Below, piece after piece: positions 24,229-32,341 of a DNA stretch of 36,649 nucleotides (positions within the stretch are counted from its first letter, which is position 1; every line of letters starts with the position of its first letter). This DNA comes from Planctomycetaceae bacterium (GTDB taxonomy: Bacteria; Planctomycetota; Planctomycetia; Planctomycetales; Planctomycetaceae), in the NCBI GenBank assembly GCA_021732415.1, contig JAKFVC010000219.1:1-36649 (forward strand), read 5' to 3'. A program made the translations under genes and the position numbers. Below the pieces are notes generated by a model. That model was not told where the DNA came from. It was given only the letters and a program-made list of their open reading frames with translations, and did not search any database.

Positions 24229-24750
24229 TTACTTGGTGCCGATTAGAGTCTTGTCGTTATCGTTGTACTTGTCGGCCTGCTTGCCATTGGTGGCCTGACC
24301 ACCGACCTTGAAGCGACCATTGAACGTGGAACCCGATTCGACGTTCAGGTTCTTAGTGATCACGTCACCGTCAATGATGCCCGAGGCCTTGATAATCAAG
24401 AGGCCGTGCGCCTGGACGGTGCCATTAACACGGCCCGAGACTTCAGCGTGATGTGCAACAATGTTGCCTTCGACGATCGCCGAGGGGCTGACCATCAACG
24501 TGGCCTTGGTGGCGACGTCACCACGCACGGTACCTTCGAGGATCAAGTCCCCTTCGGCCGTCAGATTGCCGTCGATGATCGTCCCTTTGCCAATAATGTT
24601 TTGCGACACTGCGGGCTTGGTGCGAGCTGCGGGAACCGCGGCATCCTGGGCCAGCGAGTCTTCGATATTATTGATGGTCCTGTTGAGATTGGCGAGTGGA
24701 GCCGTGATGTCCTGCGAGACGGTCTTCTTGGGTTGCTTCGTGCCAAACAT
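24229..24750 (-). CDS. Bactofilin (polymer-forming cytoskeletal protein)
   Basis: A 173-aa bactofilin (DUF583). The central region, about 50-150, is a right-handed beta-helix of short hydrophobic repeats: IIGKGTIIDGNLTAEGDLIL, VRGDVATKATLMVSPSAIVE, GNIVAHHAEVSGRVNGTV and SGIIDGDVITKNLNVESGST. Disordered ends flank it, as is usual. Bactofilins polymerise without nucleotide into filaments that scaffold cell-wall enzymes, stalks or polar complexes, usually beneath the inner membrane. The gene is the first of six in one direction, preceded by an AGAAAGG ribosome binding site. Neighbouring genes may encode client or adaptor proteins, which is inference from position. Confidence 0.94.
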   Translation of the reverse strand: MFGTKQPKKTVSQDITAPLANLNRTINNIEDSLAQDAAVPAARTKPAVSQNIIGKGTIIDGNLTAEGDLILEGTVRGDVATKATLMVSPSAIVEGNIVAHHAEVSGRVNGTVQAHGLLIIKASGIIDGDVITKNLNVESGSTFNGRFKVGGQATNGKQADKYNDNDKTLIGTK

Positions 24751-25302
24751 GCGTCATACCTTTCTTAAGGTGAATCAGGGCTCGTGATATCAGGTCAGTT
24801 TCTACACACGGGACTCGAACAATCAGGGCAAATTCGCCCCAGACAATTCCCGCGTGCCGAGCTAAGGACTAGCTCTGCCGACAAGGCTTGAGCAAGTTCT
24901 GTTCGCATCTGATCAATCTCACGCCGCGACGGCCCGCAATTCGGCGACTCGTGCAGGACGTATCGACTGTGCGGAATGTGTCAGGACGTGGCGACCGATT
25001 ACGCGGATGATCCCAGAGGAAGCGGACCTCGGGCGACTAAGAAAGTTTGTTGGGACACGACCAAGAGTGGTGTGTCGTGTGGCGAAAAAACCACATGTGG
25101 AGAGGACTGACGCATCACGGCAACATCGATTCGATGCGAGTGCATGAGCGCATTTCGGCCCGGAGGGCCCGACGTAGGTAGCCAGAGGCGGAAGCCTCTG
25201 GACCGAATCACAAAGGCAGGAAATCGCCCCGGAGGGGCCGACGAACCATCGCCGGCCCCTCCGGGGCGAAGACCATGGATTCGTCGCTGTATTGAACAAT
25301 TC
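24751..25302. other. Intergenic region upstream of the bactofilin gene
   Basis: 552 bp without a convincing gene. It holds small hairpins (GAGCTA/TAGCTC near 24859, TGTGGCG-type near 25078) and the GC-rich element at 25184-25268. The bactofilin promoter should lie here; no confident site was found. Open frames on both strands overlap the hairpins and are judged spurious. Confidence 0.6.
25184..25268. repeat. GC-rich hairpin pair after the thioredoxin-like gene
   Basis: CGCCCCGGAGGGGCCG at 25225-25240 pairs perfectly with 25253-25268; a smaller stem CAGAGGC/GCCTCTG lies at about 25184-25200. A related GGCCCGGAGGGCCCGACG sits at 25158. The larger hairpin ends 35 bp after the stop of the minus-strand thioredoxin-like gene and could terminate it. 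Confidence 0.8.
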
Positions 25303-25884
25303 CTACTTACCGAAGTAATCGGGCTCCTGACCCGGACGCCACTTGATGTTGCAACCAATACTCGGCCGTTGTTCGGCAGAGACCGACTTCCCAGCCAGGA
25401 CGGCATCGATCGCGGCTCGCAGATCTTTTCCCGTCACGGGGAGACCGTTGCTCGGACGGCTGTCATCGAATTGTCCGCGATAAACCAGTCGGCGGTCTTT
25501 ATCGAACAGATAAAAATCGGGAGTACACGCGGCGCGGTACGACTTAGCCACCTCTTGAGTCGCATCAAACAGGTACGGGAAGTTGTAGCCGGCGTCTTGT
25601 GCCTCTTCGATCATCTTGGCGGGACTGTCGGCCGGATAGGCATCCGAATCGTTCGAACTGATCGCCGCAATGGCCAGACCCTGCGGGACATAGTCTCGCC
25701 CCAGTTGAGCCAGGGCAGAGCGCAGATGTTTCACGAACGGACAGTGATTGCAGATAAACATCACGAGCAGCGCGGGGGCATCGGCGAACGTCTCTAGCGA
25801 GACCTGCTTGAGAGTCGTGTCAGACAGTGAAAACGCCGGGGCAACGGTACCCAGGGGAAGCATGGTGGAGGGAGTTTGTGCCAT
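25303..25884 (-). CDS. Thioredoxin-fold redox protein (AhpC/TSA-like)
   Basis: A 193-aa protein with a CNHCPFVKH motif at 45-53, the CxxC redox centre of this thioredoxin-like subgroup. APAFSLSDTTLKQVSLETFA before it and DYVPQGLAIAAISSNDSDAY after it fit the peroxiredoxin/TlpA-like fold. The cis-proline region reads AACTPDFYLFDKDRRLVYRG. No signal peptide, so probably cytoplasmic; it may reduce disulfides or peroxides, but the substrate is not evident. AGAAGG eight bases before the ATG supports the start. Members of this group in planctomycetes are usually annotated only as thioredoxin family. Confidence 0.92.
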   Translation of the reverse strand: MAQTPSTMLPLGTVAPAFSLSDTTLKQVSLETFADAPALLVMFICNHCPFVKHLRSALAQLGRDYVPQGLAIAAISSNDSDAYPADSPAKMIEEAQDAGYNFPYLFDATQEVAKSYRAACTPDFYLFDKDRRLVYRGQFDDSRPSNGLPVTGKDLRAAIDAVLAGKSVSAEQRPSIGCNIKWRPGQEPDYFGK

Positions 25885-25930
25885 GTGAAGTACCTTCTGG
25901 CTAATATCGAGTGGTCAATCTCAGAAGTCA

Positions 25931-26035
25931 CCCGTGGCGGACGCTGCTAGCGTCCGCGATGGTTTGTCTTAACGCATCGTCCTACATGAAATCGAAACCG
26001 ACGCTGGCAGCGTCGGCCACCGGTACGGCCACGGG
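25931..26035. repeat. Palindrome of the CCCGTGGC-GACGCT family
   Basis: CCCGTGGCGGACGCTGCTAG at 25931 is mirrored by GACGCTGGCAGCGTCGGCCA and GGCCACGGG ending at 26035. Each side also contains its own small palindrome. It sits between CoaD and the thioredoxin-like gene, both on the minus strand. Confidence 0.75.
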
Positions 26036-26042
26036 CAGGGAT

Positions 26043-26567
26043 TTACGGTGTCGTTCCCGGCCGCAGTTTTTGCAGCAGCGGGTTAATGATCGCGGATGGG
26101 ACGAAGACCTTCAACTGTTGAATGGATTCCGTGCCCCCAAGCTGCACGACTTGCTTGATCAGCGAGCTCGAAATGTGAGTGTATTTTTCGCTCGACATCA
26201 GGAAGACAGTTTCGATTTCGGGCGCGAGAGCGCGGTTGGCCAGGGTGAGTGTGAATTCATTTTCAATGTCTGACAAAGTCCGCATCCCGCGCACGAGAAC
26301 GGCGGCACTGCAATGCCGCAGGAAATCGACCGTCAGTCCGTGAAAGACTTCCACCGCGACATTGGTCAGGCCCACGATCGATTGATGAATTAACTCCATC
26401 CGTTCGTCTGGAGTGAATAAGGGCGTCTTTCCGGGGTTGGTTCCGACGCCAATCGTAACACGTTCAAACAGGCGCGAGGCTCGCTGGACAATATCCAGAT
26501 GTCCGAACGTAAAGGGGTCGAAACTGCCCGCATAGACGGCGTGATGTGGGTTGAGCGTTGCGGCCAT
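26043..26567 (-). CDS. coaD: Phosphopantetheine adenylyltransferase
   Basis: CoaD joins ATP and 4'-phosphopantetheine to give dephospho-CoA, the fourth step of coenzyme A synthesis from pantothenate, in the cytoplasm. The 174-aa protein has AVYAGSFDPFTFGHLDIVQR with the TxGH nucleotide-binding motif at 20-23, GVGTNPGKTPLFTPDER, LVRGMRTLSDIENEFTLTLA (the RGxR site) and the ISSSLIKQVVQLGG C-terminal signature. Length is close to the family norm of about 160, with a slightly extended tail. AAGGA lies nine bases before the ATG. The gene follows an exported esterase gene on the same strand, with 24 bp between them. Confidence 0.97.
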   Translation of the reverse strand: MAATLNPHHAVYAGSFDPFTFGHLDIVQRASRLFERVTIGVGTNPGKTPLFTPDERMELIHQSIVGLTNVAVEVFHGLTVDFLRHCSAAVLVRGMRTLSDIENEFTLTLANRALAPEIETVFLMSSEKYTHISSSLIKQVVQLGGTESIQQLKVFVPSAIINPLLQKLRPGTTP

Positions 26568-26591
26568 GATATTGGGTCCTTGCCGTACTCA

Positions 26592-28115
26592 TTACGGCTG
26601 GTGATGTTTCAGAAATGCGGCGACCATTTCTTTGCGAATGCGTCCGGCCAGTCCATCGGCAAACAAATTGAAATGATTCTTGCCAGGCAGGATTTCGATC
26701 ACCGCATCGCTGCCTAACTCTGTGAGTGTCGCCTTCAGCCGCCGAGTGGCACCGTCCAAATAAAAAGTATCGTCCGCTCCCATGAAGACATGTATCTTAC
26801 CCGCTAACTGCGGAGCAATCTGCGGCCAGGCCAGCAGCAGTCTCAATCGGATATCATACCGTTTCCACGTCTCGGCGACTTCCTGATTAATGGCGCCAGT
26901 ACGTCGATCCCAGATTTGCAGTGGAGCTCCATCCATTCCCCGCGGACTGAACACGGCTTCGAAGCTTTGCATCTGACCGCCGTATCCGAGAACGTGCTCC
27001 ATATCGCAAAATCGATCGGCCCAGAGAAGGATGGTTTCGCCATTGCGCCCCAGGGGCCGCCGATTCCCCGCTTCATCTCGAAACAGATTGGCGTTGGGTT
27101 GATAGAGATTGACCCGCTGAAAATCAGTGAAGTCGACCGAATCAGGGGCCGTGCTCCATGCCCCACCGAAAGATTCCGGATAGGTTGTCTGCAACCAGAG
27201 GGTACTCCAGCCTCCGGAGGAATGGCCCGTCAAGAACCGCGCCGTCGGCATCGCGACGGTGCGATAATCTTTATCCAGTTGAGGCAGAAACTCCGTGATG
27301 AACGCCTTACCCACCGGTCCGTTGTTGGCAGAATCGGCAAACACGTGATGACCACGGGCACAGGTCGGATTGAGCGTTACTCGGATGAATTCGACACCAC
27401 GTTCGTTTTGCTCCTGAACCGGCGGCGCGGACGCGACACTGTAATGATCGCCTCCGAACCCAGGCACGACCAGAATCACAGGGTAACGACGCTCGGGAGC
27501 CGATTGGTAACTGGCAGGGAGTTGCACGCCGGCCTTAAAGAGAACCTCTCGGCCATGAAATGCACTGAGCAACTCGCTGCGAACAACTAATTCTTGGCAG
27601 CGGTCGGATGTCTTAAACATCGTTTCGGGGACGATCTGATTCACCAGGAGTTCAATCCCAGGCGCATTGGCAGCAGGAGCCGCCGCGGTCTGAGCGCTGA
27701 AGCCGTTCCCGGGGCCAGTTCCCACATCGCGATCATGCGGATTCAATCGGACGACCGCCTGCACGCGGCTGTCTTTCAACTCAAGCTCCTCCAAGGGTTG
27801 AGGAAAACTGAGCAATCCTGCTGTGGCCGGCGAGATGCTCAGGGGTTCGGCGGGATTCCAGTTCTTGACGTCCAGCGCGACAAACGGTTCGGGATGAAAC
27901 CAGTCGGGGCCAGTGCGTGGTTCATCTTTATTGCGACCATTGAAGAACAAGTAGACGCGGCCGGTGAAGGGCTCTTGCCGGACGGTCGGGGCCATTCGGA
28001 CGGAAAACTTCCAGTCGGCTGCCGAGGCCACAGTGATGGTCAGCGAGGCGTAGACCGCGATGGTCCACAACAACTGCCGCGTTACAGCCAGGCGATTCAT
28101 CGGACGATGCAACAT
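26592..28115 (-). CDS. Exported alpha/beta-hydrolase of the esterase D/enterochelin-esterase group
   Basis: A 507-aa protein with a signal peptide (LLWTIAVYASLTITVASAA). An N-terminal beta-rich region of about 190 residues precedes a PF00756-type esterase domain. YPVILVVPGFGGDHY forms the oxyanion region, and the nucleophile elbow GHSSGG at 297-302 gives Ser299. An aspartate in MGADDTFYLD (448-449) and His481 in PGKNHFNLF complete a plausible triad. The substrate is unknown; planctomycete relatives are annotated as putative esterases. GGAGAAA upstream of 28115 supports this start over the internal ATG at 28100. CoaD lies 24 bp downstream, so co-transcription is possible, though no functional link is known. 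Confidence 0.9.
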   Translation of the reverse strand: MLHRPMNRLAVTRQLLWTIAVYASLTITVASAADWKFSVRMAPTVRQEPFTGRVYLFFNGRNKDEPRTGPDWFHPEPFVALDVKNWNPAEPLSISPATAGLLSFPQPLEELELKDSRVQAVVRLNPHDRDVGTGPGNGFSAQTAAAPAANAPGIELLVNQIVPETMFKTSDRCQELVVRSELLSAFHGREVLFKAGVQLPASYQSAPERRYPVILVVPGFGGDHYSVASAPPVQEQNERGVEFIRVTLNPTCARGHHVFADSANNGPVGKAFITEFLPQLDKDYRTVAMPTARFLTGHSSGGWSTLWLQTTYPESFGGAWSTAPDSVDFTDFQRVNLYQPNANLFRDEAGNRRPLGRNGETILLWADRFCDMEHVLGYGGQMQSFEAVFSPRGMDGAPLQIWDRRTGAINQEVAETWKRYDIRLRLLLAWPQIAPQLAGKIHVFMGADDTFYLDGATRRLKATLTELGSDAVIEILPGKNHFNLFADGLAGRIRKEMVAAFLKHHQP

Positions 28116-28170
28116 GTGATGGATTTCTCCGCGTGGAGTGGTTAGTCGGCGTGCTGACGTTTCGAAATCG

Positions 28171-28190
28171 CCCGACTCTGGAGAGTCAGG
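28171..28190. repeat. Short hairpin repeat CCCGACTCT-GG-AGAGTCAGG (copy 3 of 3)
   Basis: Same family as 1390-1408 and 14799-14824. It lies between the unknown gene at 28230 and the esterase gene. Confidence 0.7.
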
Positions 28191-28229
28191 CCACAGGTGC
28201 GTCAGTGTACTGGCGGCCGTTCGGTGCGT

Positions 28230-28715
28230 CTACTTTTTGAGAGTTGGGGCCAACTGGCAGTCTATTAACAGAACACGAAGGATGTGACGCACCAGTTCCG
28301 GCTCAAATTCGGCATCTTCGGGTACAGATTGCTGAGTCGTGGCGGTTCCGACTTTGAATGACCTAGCCAGATGGCCAAGTCTAACGCACATTTGCCCCAG
28401 AAAAGACGCCAACTCGGTGGAGTCCAGTTCGTAACGCAGCAGGAGGGTTTCAGTCGATGTTTCCTGGCGCGTCAGACGGGCCAACGTCGTACCTTGCGAC
28501 CGGTAAAGGCTACCATCGACAAATGCCCGGCGCAATCGATCGTCTGAGTCGAAATGGTAGACTGGATCACCCCCAAAGTAGATAGACCAGCGACCGTCTG
28601 AATGTTGGCCGGCAACGATTGGGTCAGCGAATTCGGGCAACGTAAGGGAAATTCGGGGAAAGAGAGCGACCATCTCCGCCATCAGGTCTTCGCGATCCGA
28701 ACTGTGCCTCGCCAT
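28230..28715 (-). CDS. Protein of unknown function
   Basis: A 161-aa soluble protein not recognised. It contains FPRISLTLPEFADPIVAGQH, YFGGDPVYHFDSDDRLRRAF and a charged LARLTRQETSTETLLLRYEL stretch, and ends in a hydrophobic helix LVRHILRVLLIDCQLAP. The DSDDRLRRAFVDG sequence and repeated beta segments hint at a small mixed-fold domain but no family fits. There is no signal peptide. The first in-frame start upstream is at 28763; the ATG at 28715 with CAGGA before it is preferred. Confidence that it is a real gene comes from consistent codon composition and the ribosome binding site. Confidence 0.7.
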   Translation of the reverse strand: MARHSSDREDLMAEMVALFPRISLTLPEFADPIVAGQHSDGRWSIYFGGDPVYHFDSDDRLRRAFVDGSLYRSQGTTLARLTRQETSTETLLLRYELDSTELASFLGQMCVRLGHLARSFKVGTATTQQSVPEDAEFEPELVRHILRVLLIDCQLAPTLKK

Positions 28716-28777
28716 GACGGTCCTGTTGTGTGTGTGTGCTGATTTGGTTGTCAATCGCAGCACATCTTAACACATCA

Positions 28778-28825
28778 GTCCCATTGGTCCCATCCGTCTC
28801 ATAAGTCTCATCGCTTCAATGGGAC
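28778..28825. repeat. Four 9-bp tandem units GTCYCATNN with a mirror copy
   Basis: GTCCCATTG, GTCCCATCC, GTCTCATAA and GTCTCATCG follow one another without gaps at 28778-28813. CAATGGGAC at 28817-28825 is the exact reverse complement of the first unit, so the array can fold into a hairpin. It lies about 60 bp upstream of the minus-strand gene that starts at 28715. Confidence 0.75.
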
Positions 28826-28851
28826 GTATTTATCCCGGAGGGATTACAGAG

Positions 28852-29046
28852 AGTAGCCGGTGGTTGAGGAGCGGAGCGACGACACCACCGGTCAGGACTT
28901 CATCGTGATCGCGTCCTGAAGGGATGCCAGAGGAAGAACCTTGTGGTTGCCGAAACGAGAATTCTCTGCGATCCCTTCAGGATCGATGAGAGACGGGGAC
29001 GATTTTCCGGTGGTGTCGTCGCTCCGCTCCTCAACCACCGGCTACC
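28852..29046. repeat. Long inverted repeat with perfect 40-bp arms
   Basis: Arms 28852-28891 and 29007-29046 are exact reverse complements (GTAGCCGGTGGTTGAGGAGC on the left start). Inside, CCTGAAGGGAT at 28915-28925 pairs with ATCCCTTCAGG at 28971-28981. Outside, TCCCGGAGGGATTACAGAGA and CTCTGTGACCCTTCCAGGG continue imperfect pairing. No coding sequence inside. It is another member of the large palindrome class, with arms unlike the others in the window. Confidence 0.88.
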
Positions 29047-29080
29047 CTCTGTGACCCTTCCAGGGTCAACGGCAAACCGG

Positions 29081-30088
29081 CTATTCGAACAATCGTGGCA
29101 ACGCCGTCAGGGCCCGGAACATGGTTCGGGCCGTCGTGTGCTCAACAGCCAGGCGAGGAATCTCCAACGGATTCTCAAACGGATCTGAGCGAAAGCCGAC
29201 TCCGTAGCGGAACGCCCATTGAAAGCCTTCCTGCCGCAGGCAATCCATGGTCTCGGTAGTGCAACTTGAGCTGCCACCGACCGGGTAACTGAAGGTCCGG
29301 ATCCGTTCACCGAGTTCCTGTTCGATGCGTTTGCGGCTCTCCTGGATTTCCCAACGCTGCTGATCGATAGGTAACCGGCCCAGGATGGGATGGTTCACCG
29401 TGTGCGCGCCGAACGTCATGCCGTTGGCGTGCATTTCGCGCACCATGTCCCACGTCATCCATTGATTCAGTGCCAGGCGTGTGGGACAGCGTCCGCTGCC
29501 CGTTTCTTCCGCCAGCCACTGGAGAAAATCGCCAGTTCGATCACCCGGGAGCGTTTTGAAAATCTTTAACAACCTCCGGATGGTCAATTGCGGATCCAGA
29601 TGGTCAATCAACATCGGCTGAGCCAACCAGCCTGGACCATCGAGGAAATCATTCGTCGTAGTGCGAATCATCCAGGCGATTTCATCCCACCAACTGATAT
29701 GCGGTTGATCCAGAAATCGAGTGGCCAGGAAGAACGTGGCGGGCACACCGTGCGATTTCAGAACCGGATAGGCGGCTTCGTAGTTGTCACGATAGCCATC
29801 GTCGAACGTGATCAAGACGTGCCGGCCGCGCGGATGAGCTTTCGCGTGTTCCAAATCGGAGGGACTGATGAGGTCGAATTCCTGCTTGAGATAGCTGACC
29901 TGCCAGTCGAACTCCTCGGTGGCGGCACTCCACAAGTCATGATCCCAGGGGGTACAGGCTGGATTGCCGATCCGATGGTAGTTCAAGACCATCAGGCCGC
30001 GCCACGCTCCCCAGCGTTGGAGAAACCACACGAAACCGCTCCCCACCAGCGATTGTGCCAGAATGTCTCTTTTGCTCAGCGAAATCAT
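29081..30088 (-). CDS. Polysaccharide deacetylase (NodB-fold) family protein
   Basis: A 335-aa protein of carbohydrate esterase family 4 type. TFDDGY at 94-99 carries the catalytic base and metal-binding aspartates (D96, D97). FGAHTVNHPILG supplies the two metal histidines at 229 and 233. A later FSYPVGG motif is typical of this fold. The N-terminal 25 residues (LAQSLVGSGFVWFLQRWGAW) are hydrophobic but lack a clear cleavage site. Family members remove acetyl groups from peptidoglycan, chitin or exopolysaccharide, and this form resembles those found with capsule and exopolysaccharide genes; no such genes are adjacent. An upstream TTG at 30106 is possible, but ATG 30088 is preferred. Confidence 0.92.
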   Translation of the reverse strand: MISLSKRDILAQSLVGSGFVWFLQRWGAWRGLMVLNYHRIGNPACTPWDHDLWSAATEEFDWQVSYLKQEFDLISPSDLEHAKAHPRGRHVLITFDDGYRDNYEAAYPVLKSHGVPATFFLATRFLDQPHISWWDEIAWMIRTTTNDFLDGPGWLAQPMLIDHLDPQLTIRRLLKIFKTLPGDRTGDFLQWLAEETGSGRCPTRLALNQWMTWDMVREMHANGMTFGAHTVNHPILGRLPIDQQRWEIQESRKRIEQELGERIRTFSYPVGGSSSCTTETMDCLRQEGFQWAFRYGVGFRSDPFENPLEIPRLAVEHTTARTMFRALTALPRLFE

Positions 30089-30787
30089 GGAAACTGCTCT
30101 TGTCAACTACCCGCTTGCTGGATTGAAAGACTCCAGATTTGCCGGCTTCGGTGATCGCGAAAAATCTCTCGAAACGTAGGGATCGAGTGTTCGGTTGCTG
30201 AGCGAACGTTGGCTGCCGGTGGGTGGCTCACGTTAATTGTTTGCTGCTGATTTGCAGGTTGTCGCCGGTGATCAGACGCGGATCAACTCTACATTATGTT
30301 TTTGGTGATCGCGTTTAATATGCAGCACAACGACCGATGGTTTGTGATGCAATAGAGCGACACATAGAACACTAGCCGCGCGGTTCGTTCGTGGCCGAAC
30401 GAACTGGTGCCATTCCTGATTTCCGCCTGGAAGACTGGCGCAATGTGCAGCGAGGATGGGTTGTACGGACTCCGCAATCGCCAAAAAAGGTAGAGCTGTC
30501 AACTTTGCTGCCCGCGGCAGAGCTCGACTTTTCCGAACAGCTCGCCCCCCTGGAATTATCGCGACAAACGCACTCTTTCAGACCGTCATTTCGGCTCCTT
30601 GAGCACATCTGCTGGAGATGGCCGGCGTCATTTTTTTCCTAACCCCTCCGTTGCAATCCGGCATCACTCGATTTTGTGACCTAGATTTGAAGAGAGCTGT
30701 CATCGGGCAAAGTCTTTCTACTGGCCCGAGAGAGGCCTTTTTTCAACATTGGTTTGTTCGTTTGATCTGGTTGGAGTTGCGACATCC
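30089..30787. other. Divergent intergenic region upstream of the Tad genes
   Basis: About 700 bp with no convincing gene. Short open frames exist on both strands but lack domain signals and good ribosome binding sites. A perfect hairpin GTTCGTTCG-TGGC-CGAACGAAC is at 30383-30404. This is the likely control region for cpaF, but no sigma-factor site was identified with confidence. Confidence 0.55.
30383..30404. promoter_or_regulatory. 9-bp perfect hairpin, possible operator or terminator
   Basis: GTTCGTTCG pairs with CGAACGAAC around the loop TGGC. The palindrome is compact, unlike the long dispersed elements, and lies about 400 bp before cpaF. The role is unassigned. Confidence 0.35.
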
Positions 30788-32137
30788 ATGGCCACTATCC
30801 CTTCGACGCCCCCCCGTCCTGTTCCCCCCCGTGCCGGTTCGCGCAATATCGCTGGCGGTGAGGTCGATTTTGAAACGCTCAAGACGATCATCCACTCCAA
30901 GCTGGTGGAAAAGCTCGATCTTTCGCGGCTGGGTGATCTCGAAGGAGAAACGTTACGCCGCGAAATCCGCCTGGTCGTCGAACACCTGTGCGATACCGAA
31001 AATTCACTCCTCAATCGCTCGGAACGCGAGCGACTGATTGAAGAAGTTCTCGACGAAACGTTCGGCTACGGGCCCCTGGAGATTCTGCTCAAGGAACCGG
31101 GCGTCGCCGATATTATGATCAACGGCCCCAAGAACGTGTTTATTGAAAAACACGGCCGCATCATCCGGTCGGATGTCACCTTCCGCGATAATGCTCACTT
31201 GCTGCAGATCCTGGATCGGATCGTATCGCGAGTCGGTCGCCGAGTGGACGAAACGACGCCGATGGTCGACGCCCGCCTGCCCGATGGTTCGCGTTTGAAT
31301 GCCATCATCCCGCCGCTGGCTCTGGATGGTCCGTCGATCACGATTCGTAAATTCGGTTCGAAGCCTCTCGGCCTGGAAGACTTGCTGAAGTTCGGCGCAT
31401 TCACCCCCGAAATGGTGATGTTGCTCGAAGGTGCCATCAAGGCCCGATTGAATATCATCATCAGCGGTGGTACCGGCTCGGGAAAAACCACGCTGCTCAA
31501 CACCTTGTCGAGCTTCGTCCAGTCCGATCATCGCGTCATCACGATCGAAGACGCGGCCGAATTGCAGCTCCAGCAGGAACACGTTCTGCGTCTGGAAACT
31601 CGACCGGCGAACATCGAAGGTAAGGGCCGAGTGACGGCGACTGACCTCGTCCGCAATGCCCTGCGTATGCGTCCCGACCGGATCATCATCGGCGAGTGTC
31701 GCGGACCCGAAACGATGGACATGTTGCAGGCCATGAATACCGGCCACGAAGGTTCGATGACCACGGTCCACGCGAACAATCCGCGTGACGCTGTGGCGCG
31801 TATCGAAACAATGATCACGATGGGTGGCGTGGAAATGCCGCTCAAAGCGTTGCGGCATCAGTTCTCATCAGCAGTCAACTTGATCATCCAAGCCAGCCGT
31901 CTGCAGGGTGGGCCGCGCAAGATCACTTACATTACAGAAGTCATGGGCATGGAAGGAGACACGGTCATCATGCAGGACATTTTCGTCTTCGTGAAAGACG
32001 GTGTCGATGAGACCGGCCGTTGCTTCGGCCACTTCGAAGCGACCGGCGTGCGGCCGTCGTTCCTGGATCGTTTTCAACAGGCGGGAATCCGGTTGCCATC
32101 GACGTTGTTCCAGCAGCGTGTGCTGGGACGTCAGTAA
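30788..32137 (+). CDS. cpaF: Tad/type IVc pilus assembly ATPase CpaF
   Basis: A 449-aa secretion ATPase (PF00437) that powers pilus extension and retraction at the inner membrane. The N-terminal helical region (about 25-95) is followed by the domain with [20 protein letters not shown]. The Walker A motif GGTGSGKTT is at 227-235, the Asp box is in [12 protein letters not shown], Walker B is [10 protein letters not shown] near 299-307, and the His box is [16 protein letters not shown]. Proline-rich residues precede the domain at 5-20. The ATG at 30788 suits the family start MATIPS; a frame extending to 30749 adds 13 residues. tadB and tadC follow in the same direction, with a palindrome in each gap. 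Confidence 0.96.
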   Translation: MATIPSTPPRPVPPRAGSRNIAGGEVDFETLKTIIHSKLVEKLDLSRLGDLEGETLRREIRLVVEHLCDTENSLLNRSERERLIEEVLDETFGYGPLEILLKEPGVADIMINGPKNVFIEKHGRIIRSDVTFRDNAHLLQILDRIVSRVGRRVDETTPMVDARLPDGSRLNAIIPPLALDGPSITIRKFGSKPLGLEDLLKFGAFTPEMVMLLEGAIKARLNIIISGGTGSGKTTLLNTLSSFVQSDHRVITIEDAAELQLQQEHVLRLETRPANIEGKGRVTATDLVRNALRMRPDRIIIGECRGPETMDMLQAMNTGHEGSMTTVHANNPRDAVARIETMITMGGVEMPLKALRHQFSSAVNLIIQASRLQGGPRKITYITEVMGMEGDTVIMQDIFVFVKDGVDETGRCFGHFEATGVRPSFLDRFQQAGIRLPSTLFQQRVLGRQ

Positions 32138-32140
32138 ACG

Positions 32141-32166
32141 CCCGTGGCCGACGCTGCCAGCGTTGG
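32141..32166. repeat. CCCGTGGCCGACGCTGCCAG palindrome fragment
   Basis: One arm of the CCCGTGGC-GACGCT family with its own CGACGCTGCCAGCGTTGG stem. It starts three bases after the cpaF stop and lies in the 200-bp gap to tadB. It may be a partial element. Confidence 0.6.
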
Positions 32167-32341
32167 TGTCCTCGGGATTCGCACTAGTAATAAATTGCAG
32201 AAGAATCCGGGGGCTTACGCCACCCGGCTCGCCTAAGTCGGTTTTTATATAGAGTTTCAATATAGCGAGACAGGGAAATCGGACGTGCTATCACCCCCGC
32301 CTCCGGGGACGGACGATGGTCGCCGATAATGGAAGAATGTC

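Larger units (their letters stand above)
28716..29080. other. Intergenic region with a 9-bp tandem repeat and a large palindrome
   Basis: No gene was recognised. A GTCYCATNN tandem array is at 28778-28813 and a large inverted repeat at 28852-29046; both are listed separately. Confidence 0.6.

Noticed and set aside
24919-25406. Open frames on both strands around the GC-rich hairpins
   Set aside because: They overlap inverted repeats and each other, and the sequences are rich in Arg/Pro/Gly with no family match.
30391-30642. 83-codon plus-strand open frame upstream of cpaF
   Set aside because: It starts inside a hairpin with GTG, has no domain signal and no good ribosome binding site.
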